From Zymomonas sp. (GTDB lineage: Bacteria > Pseudomonadota > Alphaproteobacteria > Sphingomonadales > Sphingomonadaceae), in the NCBI RefSeq assembly GCF_020216885.1, contig NZ_JAIWON010000096.1, positions 1-10,000 on the forward strand: a stretch of DNA of 10,000 bases. Direction: 5' to 3'. The position numbers and the translations under genes were made by a program. Shown in pieces: positions 6,709 to 10,000 of this stretch. A model generated the notes under the pieces. That model did no database searches. It saw nothing but the letters and a program-made list of their open reading frames with translations, and was not told the origin of the DNA. Positions within the stretch are counted from its first letter, which is position 1, and each line of letters starts with the position of its first letter.

Positions 6709-7511
6709 GCATGGCCTCTTTTCAGAAAATCATGGAGGTAATCATTAAATTCGGAGGCGCTGGAGACATTGAAGACATGGCCTTCGCCAGCAACCACTTT
6801 AAAGGTCGCTGATTTAATCAAATTGGCGATTTCTTGTGATTCCTTGATCGGACTCATGGAATCTTTTTCACCCGCTAAAATCAGGCTTGAGGCTGTTATC
6901 TTTTCAAGATTGGGGCGGCTATCATATCGTTTCATGCCTTCGCACCATTGTATAAGGCTTTGGGTGTCTTGTGTGGCCGCTTGTGCTTGCCATGCTTGAT
7001 AACAAGCGATGCCGGAAGCGGTTTTCGCAAATTTTTGCCCGACCAACCCCAGCCAACCGGATTCAAAGCGCGCGATACCGCCATTTTCTTGGCGCAGCGT
7101 CTCAATCCAAGTATCAAGCATCTGTTGCCGATCGGATGTTGCCATTGTCAGGAAGCTGCCTGCTACAATCAATTTTTCAACGCTGGCCGGATAATTTGTC
7201 GCGATTTCGAGAGCGATCGTGCCGCCAAGCGATAAAGCGACGACAATCGCGCTTTTTAACCCAAGATATTCGAGAAAGGCCATCATGGCTTGTGCCTGAT
7301 CTTTGGGGGTAAATTCCCGATCCAAGAGAGAAGATGCCCCATGCCCTAGCAGGTCGGGAATAATAACCCGATAGCCTCGATCGACCATATCGGCGACTTG
7401 GGGTGTCCATGCTCTTCCGCTGTTGCATAATCCATGCAGGAACAAGACAGGTTCACCTGTTCCAATATCGAAATAATAGTAGCGATCCCTGCCGTGATAG
7501 AAAAAGGCCAT
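6705..7511 (-). CDS. Alpha/beta-fold hydrolase
   Basis: A 268-residue cytosolic hydrolase with no signal peptide. The fold marks are the oxyanion-hole FLHG (residues 24-27), PDLLGHGAS (52-60), the nucleophile elbow ALSLG around Ser94 where the first Gly of GxSxG is Ala, Asp217 in AGEKDSMSP and His245 in GEGHVFN, giving a complete Ser-Asp-His triad. The overall pattern resembles the 3-oxoadipate enol-lactonase, esterase and perhydrolase-like branch; the substrate is unknown. A cap region lies at about 125-195. The start is supported by AAAGGA six bases upstream. It is the first gene of a two-gene operon with the CynX-like transporter (4-base overlap) and divergent from the MarR-type gene. A 24-bp palindrome 32 bases upstream of its start is the likely operator. 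Confidence 0.9.
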   Translation of the reverse strand: MAFFYHGRDRYYYFDIGTGEPVLFLHGLCNSGRAWTPQVADMVDRGYRVIIPDLLGHGASSLLDREFTPKDQAQAMMAFLEYLGLKSAIVVALSLGGTIALEIATNYPASVEKLIVAGSFLTMATSDRQQMLDTWIETLRQENGGIARFESGWLGLVGQKFAKTASGIACYQAWQAQAATQDTQSLIQWCEGMKRYDSRPNLEKITASSLILAGEKDSMSPIKESQEIANLIKSATFKVVAGEGHVFNVSSASEFNDYLHDFLKRGHA

Positions 7512-7543
7512 CGATATTCCTTTATAAGAGGACTTTTCTATAA

Positions 7544-7567
7544 AACTATCTTAACGTTAAGATAGTT
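7544..7567. promoter_or_regulatory. 24-bp perfect palindrome, probable MarR-family operator
   Basis: Half-site AACTATCTTAAC is followed directly by its exact reverse complement, with no spacer. MarR dimers bind palindromes of about this length, and this one lies between the divergent MarR-type gene and the hydrolase-transporter operon. On the minus strand a possible -10 TATAGA (7537-7542) directly adjoins it, and a TTGCAA (7566-7571) overlaps its other edge. Bound repressor would therefore block polymerase on the operon promoter. Binding is inferred; the palindrome is seen directly. Confidence 0.82.
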
Positions 7568-7589
7568 GCAAGGGGATATCTTTGAAGGC

Positions 7590-7615
7590 GGCTTGCGTGA
7601 GGCGCATGACAAGCC
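7590..7615 (+). repeat. Small inverted repeat in the MarR-type gene leader
   Basis: GGCTTG (7590-7595) and CAAGCC (7610-7615) are perfect 6-bp arms around 14 bases, ending 15 bases before the MarR-type ATG. It could fold in the leader mRNA, but short arms make chance possible. Confidence 0.25.
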
Positions 7616-7630
7616 CAAAAAGAAAATCCT

Positions 7631-8140
7631 ATGAGAGATCACGTAGATTTTGTGGTAGCCCAATGGGCTGATGTCATGCCTGAATTGGATGCGTCTTCGA
7701 TGGAGATTTTCGGTCGAATGATCCGTGTCCAAAAACATTTAGAACGCTTGAGAAGTGAGGCTTTATCTCAATATGGTTTCAAAGAGGGTGAGTTTGATGT
7801 TCTGGCAACCCTGCGGCGATCGGGAAGCCCTTATCGGCTTACCCCGACTGAGTTATATCGTTCTCTTTTGATTACTTCGGGAGCGATGACCAATCGCTTG
7901 GTCAGGTTGGAATCCGCCGGTATGATCGAGCGTATGGCCGACAGCCAAGATAAGCGGAGTTCGCAGGTTGCCCTTACCAAAAAAGGCAAGGCTTTGATTG
8001 AACAAGCCGTAAAAACACATACCGAGGTTCAAAATGAGGTCTTGGCCGTGCTTGAGCCGGAACAACGGCAAATTTTGGCCGTGCTTCTCAAAAAAATATT
8101 GTTGAATCTATCCGATGAGAAGGTTGTTATGCCTTTATAA
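7631..8140 (+). CDS. MarR-family transcriptional regulator
   Basis: A 169-residue dimeric winged-helix regulator. The N-terminal DHVDFVVAQWADVMPELDAS is the dimerisation extension usual in a proteobacterial MarR subgroup, which supports the start at 7631 despite a poor ribosome site (AAGAAAATCCT). HTH residues span about 55-100, with LYRSLLITSGAMTNRLVRLESAGMI as the recognition helix region; the wing DSQDKRSSQVALTKKG covers 104-119. The C-terminal helices from about 120 complete the dimer interface. No cysteine occurs anywhere, so an OhrR-like thiol switch is excluded and a small-molecule ligand is more likely. The gene is divergent from the hydrolase-MFS operon, with the 24-bp palindrome between, so repression of that operon and of itself is expected. 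Confidence 0.93.
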   Translation: MRDHVDFVVAQWADVMPELDASSMEIFGRMIRVQKHLERLRSEALSQYGFKEGEFDVLATLRRSGSPYRLTPTELYRSLLITSGAMTNRLVRLESAGMIERMADSQDKRSSQVALTKKGKALIEQAVKTHTEVQNEVLAVLEPEQRQILAVLLKKILLNLSDEKVVMPL

Positions 8141-8220
8141 AAAGCACTTGGCTTGAGATTTTTTGAGGTATGCTGGAAAAAGGGCTGGAGAGAAGAATTT
8201 AAAGCGGGGGATTGATACAG

Positions 8221-8252
8221 AAAAACCGGACAGCTTGGGCTATCCGGTTTTT
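8221..8252. terminator. Bidirectional intrinsic terminator between MarR-type and TSUP genes
   Basis: Perfect 10-bp arms AAAAACCGGA (8221-8230) and TCCGGTTTTT (8243-8252) with a 12-base loop in which AGC/GCT can add three more pairs. Each strand ends in five or more T residues. It serves the convergent MarR-type transcript (plus) and the permease transcript (minus), whose stop codon is 26 bases away. Confidence 0.85.
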
Positions 8253-8278
8253 GGGGTTTGGAATGGATCAGATTTAAA

Positions 8279-9064
8279 TCAGACGAGGCGTAAACCCACA
8301 ACCAAAAGAATGGTTGCTAAGACCGAGCGTTGCACGGTTTCATTGACTTTACCGATAAAGAGGCTGCCCAAGATGATGCCCGGTATTGAGCCGACTAATA
8401 AAGACAAGAGCATTGGGATATTGATAGCCCCCATCAGCCAGTGACCTGATCCGGCGATAAGGGTTAATGGCACGGCATGGGCAATATCGGAGCCGACAAT
8501 TTTTGCAGTCGGTAAAGTCGGATAGAGCATAATCAAAACGGTGACACCGATAGCCCCCGCCCCGACCGATGACAGCGACACCAAGACACCGAGCAGAAAA
8601 CCGAGAAAAACCGTTAGAAAGGCGGTGCTTTTTTCGCCTAAAGGTTTGCTGCGGCGGCTTGCCCATGCTCTGATCTTTTCACGGAAAAGAACGCTGGGAG
8701 CGGTCAGCAGCAAAGCGATGCCTAGAGTGACGGAAATGACGCGTGAGGTCGTTGAAGACGGCATGCCGAGATAATGCAGGAAAACCAAGCTGAGGATAGA
8801 GGCCGGAATACTGCCTGCGCATAAGCGGGTCACAACCTTCCAATCCACCGATCCTTTGAAACCATGAATCCCCGTTCCGACAAATTTGGTTGCAGACGCA
8901 TAGAGCAGATCCGTTCCGACAGCCGTTTGGGGGTGAACACCGAAGAGCAAGATAAGGAGCGGTGTCATCAAGGAACCGCCGCCGACACCCGTCATGCCCA
9001 CCAGAAAACCGATCACCAAGCCAGAAAGTGAATAGAGCGGCTGTAAAGCATGAAGGGCGGACAT
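8279..9064 (-). CDS. Sulfite exporter TauE/SafE (TSUP) family membrane permease
   Basis: A 261-residue inner-membrane protein with about eight hydrophobic segments in two homologous halves. The first half carries GLVIGFLVGMTGVGGGSLMTPLL with the Gly-rich loop at residues 23-30, and AVGTDLLYASATKFVG. The second half repeats the motif as LVSLSSVGAGAIGVTVL and VGSDIAHAVPLTL. TSUP proteins move sulfite, sulfoacetate or related organic anions, or hydrogen peroxide-linked metabolites; the substrate is not readable. The open frame extends upstream to 9154, but that start falls at the glmS terminator hairpin. I chose ATG 9064-9062 because GGGA lies six bases before it; ATG 9070 has GGGA too close. 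A 10-bp palindrome GAGAATTCTC (9115-9124) and TTGTCGGACAA (9086-9096) lie in its upstream region and might be regulatory. Confidence 0.88.
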   Translation of the reverse strand: MSALHALQPLYSLSGLVIGFLVGMTGVGGGSLMTPLLILLFGVHPQTAVGTDLLYASATKFVGTGIHGFKGSVDWKVVTRLCAGSIPASILSLVFLHYLGMPSSTTSRVISVTLGIALLLTAPSVLFREKIRAWASRRSKPLGEKSTAFLTVFLGFLLGVLVSLSSVGAGAIGVTVLIMLYPTLPTAKIVGSDIAHAVPLTLIAGSGHWLMGAINIPMLLSLLVGSIPGIILGSLFIGKVNETVQRSVLATILLVVGLRLV

Positions 9065-9155
9065 AGGCATTCCCGTTTTGTATCGTTGTCGGACAATCGG
9101 GAAGACAGAAGCGGGAGAATTCTCGCCTAGATTTGTCTTTGCCCCCGATTGCAAA

Positions 9156-9183
9156 GAAACACCCCTTTGAAAAGGGATGTTTC
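9156..9183 (-). terminator. Intrinsic terminator downstream of glmS
   Basis: Arms GAAACACCCCTTT (9156-9168) and AAAGGGATGTTTC (9171-9183) pair over 13 positions. The single non-Watson-Crick position (9162 with 9177) becomes a U-G wobble only in the minus-strand RNA, so the hairpin is better suited to minus transcripts. Its 3' side reads GTTTCTTTGC, a modest U tract. It follows glmS by about 70 bases and separates it from the TSUP gene. Confidence 0.65.
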
Positions 9184-9253
9184 CGTCACAACCAAATTAG
9201 GGAAAGCCGCCGTTAAGAAAAATATAGTTTTACTATCAGTCGGTATAAATTTA

Positions 9254-10000
9254 CTATTCGACCGTTACACTTTTGGCCAAATTTCGGGGCTGATCGACAT
9301 CGGTGCCTTTGATAACGGCGACATGATAGGCCAGTAATTGCACCGGAATAGCATAGACGATCGGGGCAATCAGAGGATGCACCTTTGGCATCGTCAAAGT
9401 CGCAAGGCAGTTCTCTCCAGCTTCCTGAATGCCTTTTTCATCGGAAATCAGAATAACTTTGCCGCCCCTTGCCTGCATTTCCTGCATATTGGAAACGGTT
9501 TTTTCAAAAAGAGGCCCTGATGGAGCAAGAACGATAATCGGCACCTTGTCATCGATAAGCGCGATAGGCCCGTGCTTCATTTCACCTGCCGCGTAACCTT
9601 CGGCATGGATATAGCTGATCTCTTTTAATTTGAGCGCGCCTTCCATCGCCAAGGGATAATCGGGCCCGCGTCCAATATAAAGCACATCCCGCGCAGGCGC
9701 GATTGCCGTTGCCACATTTTCGATTTTGTCGTTAAAGGCAAGCGCGGCATTGAGTGCCGCAGGGGCTTCGGCAAGATGGCGGACGATGTCCTGTTCTTCT
9801 TGTTCTGTGATTTGTCCTTTGACCCTTGCAATAAGGGTGGCAAAAGCGGCCAAAACCGCGAGTTGGCAAGTAAAGGCCTTGGTCGAGGCGACCCCTATTT
9901 CAGGGCCAGCATGGGTTGGGAGAAGTAAATCGGCTTCACGTGCCATGCTGCTGGTCGGGACATTGACGACTACGGCAATTTTCTGTCCCCCTGCCTTGGC
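9254..10000 (-). CDS. glmS: Glutamine-fructose-6-phosphate aminotransferase (isomerizing), C-terminal part
   Basis: The enzyme makes glucosamine-6-phosphate from fructose-6-phosphate and glutamine, the first step toward UDP-GlcNAc for peptidoglycan and lipopolysaccharide. The last 248 residues are visible, from AKAGGQKIAVVVNVPTSSMARE to the stop TAG at 9254-9256. They cover the end of the first SIS domain (AGPEIGVASTKAFTCQ) and the second SIS domain (DVLYIGRGPDYPLAMEGALKLKE, HAEGYAAGEMKHGPIA with the active-site Glu and His region). The C-terminal tail DQPRNLAKSVTVE carries the conserved lysine of the sugar-isomerase site. Family length is about 605 residues, so roughly 360 residues, including the glutaminase domain, lie beyond the right edge. 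Nothing suggests a ribozyme or other control element downstream. Confidence 0.97.
   Translation of the reverse strand, partial: AKAGGQKIAVVVNVPTSSMAREADLLLPTHAGPEIGVASTKAFTCQLAVLAAFATLIARVKGQITEQEEQDIVRHLAEAPAALNAALAFNDKIENVATAIAPARDVLYIGRGPDYPLAMEGALKLKEISYIHAEGYAAGEMKHGPIALIDDKVPIIVLAPSGPLFEKTVSNMQEMQARGGKVILISDEKGIQEAGENCLATLTMPKVHPLIAPIVYAIPVQLLAYHVAVIKGTDVDQPRNLAKSVTVE

Noticed and set aside
6971..7312. A 113-codon plus-strand frame opposite the hydrolase gene
   Set aside because: Antisense to a gene with a complete catalytic triad; no family features or ribosome site.
8349..8666. A 105-codon minus-strand frame inside the TSUP gene
   Set aside because: Out-of-frame shadow of a well-supported membrane protein gene, with Arg-rich unstructured translation.

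Overview
The window looks like chromosome of a low-G+C sphingomonad-type alphaproteobacterium, most plausibly Zymomonas. This is an inference from the maf-aroE arrangement, the style of the proteins, coding G+C near the high 40s percent and very A+T-rich spacers; no rRNA or other definitive marker is present. There is no tRNA, rRNA, CRISPR array, transposase, integrase or phage gene. Nine genes are complete. Shikimate dehydrogenase and GlmS are cut by the left and right edges.

Layout. (1) 1-1420, minus strand: a translationally coupled maf-aroE pair (ATGA overlap) for nucleotide-pool sanitation and aromatic amino-acid synthesis. (2) 1421-1851: a gene-free, extremely A+T-rich spacer. (3) 1852-3645, plus strand: an exported protein built almost wholly of about 13 Sel1-like repeats. 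(4) 3667-5333: a LysE/RhtB-type exporter divergent from a LysR-type regulator. The shared spacer holds two ATC-N9-GAT dyads exactly 31 bp apart, as expected for a LysR target. (5) 5548-8140: a MarR-type regulator divergent from an alpha/beta hydrolase gene that is coupled (ATGA) to a CynX/NimT-like MFS transporter. A perfect 24-bp palindrome lies between regulator and operon. (6) 8279-9064, minus strand: a TauE/SafE (TSUP) permease. (7) 9254-10000, minus strand: the C-terminal sugar-isomerase half of GlmS, with an intrinsic terminator between it and the permease.

How the genes fit together. Two self-contained regulator-transporter modules stand side by side. The LysR-LysE unit is probably an amino-acid or small-metabolite export switch. 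The MarR-hydrolase-MFS unit is probably a derepressible response that hydrolyses and exports (or imports) a small, possibly aromatic or anionic compound. Perfect hairpins at 5509-5537 and 8221-8252 separate the convergent transcription units. The rest is housekeeping. I see no clearly unprecedented system. The best leads are the MarR palindrome with its operon, the paired LysR sites and the Sel1-repeat exported protein behind its A+T-rich leader.
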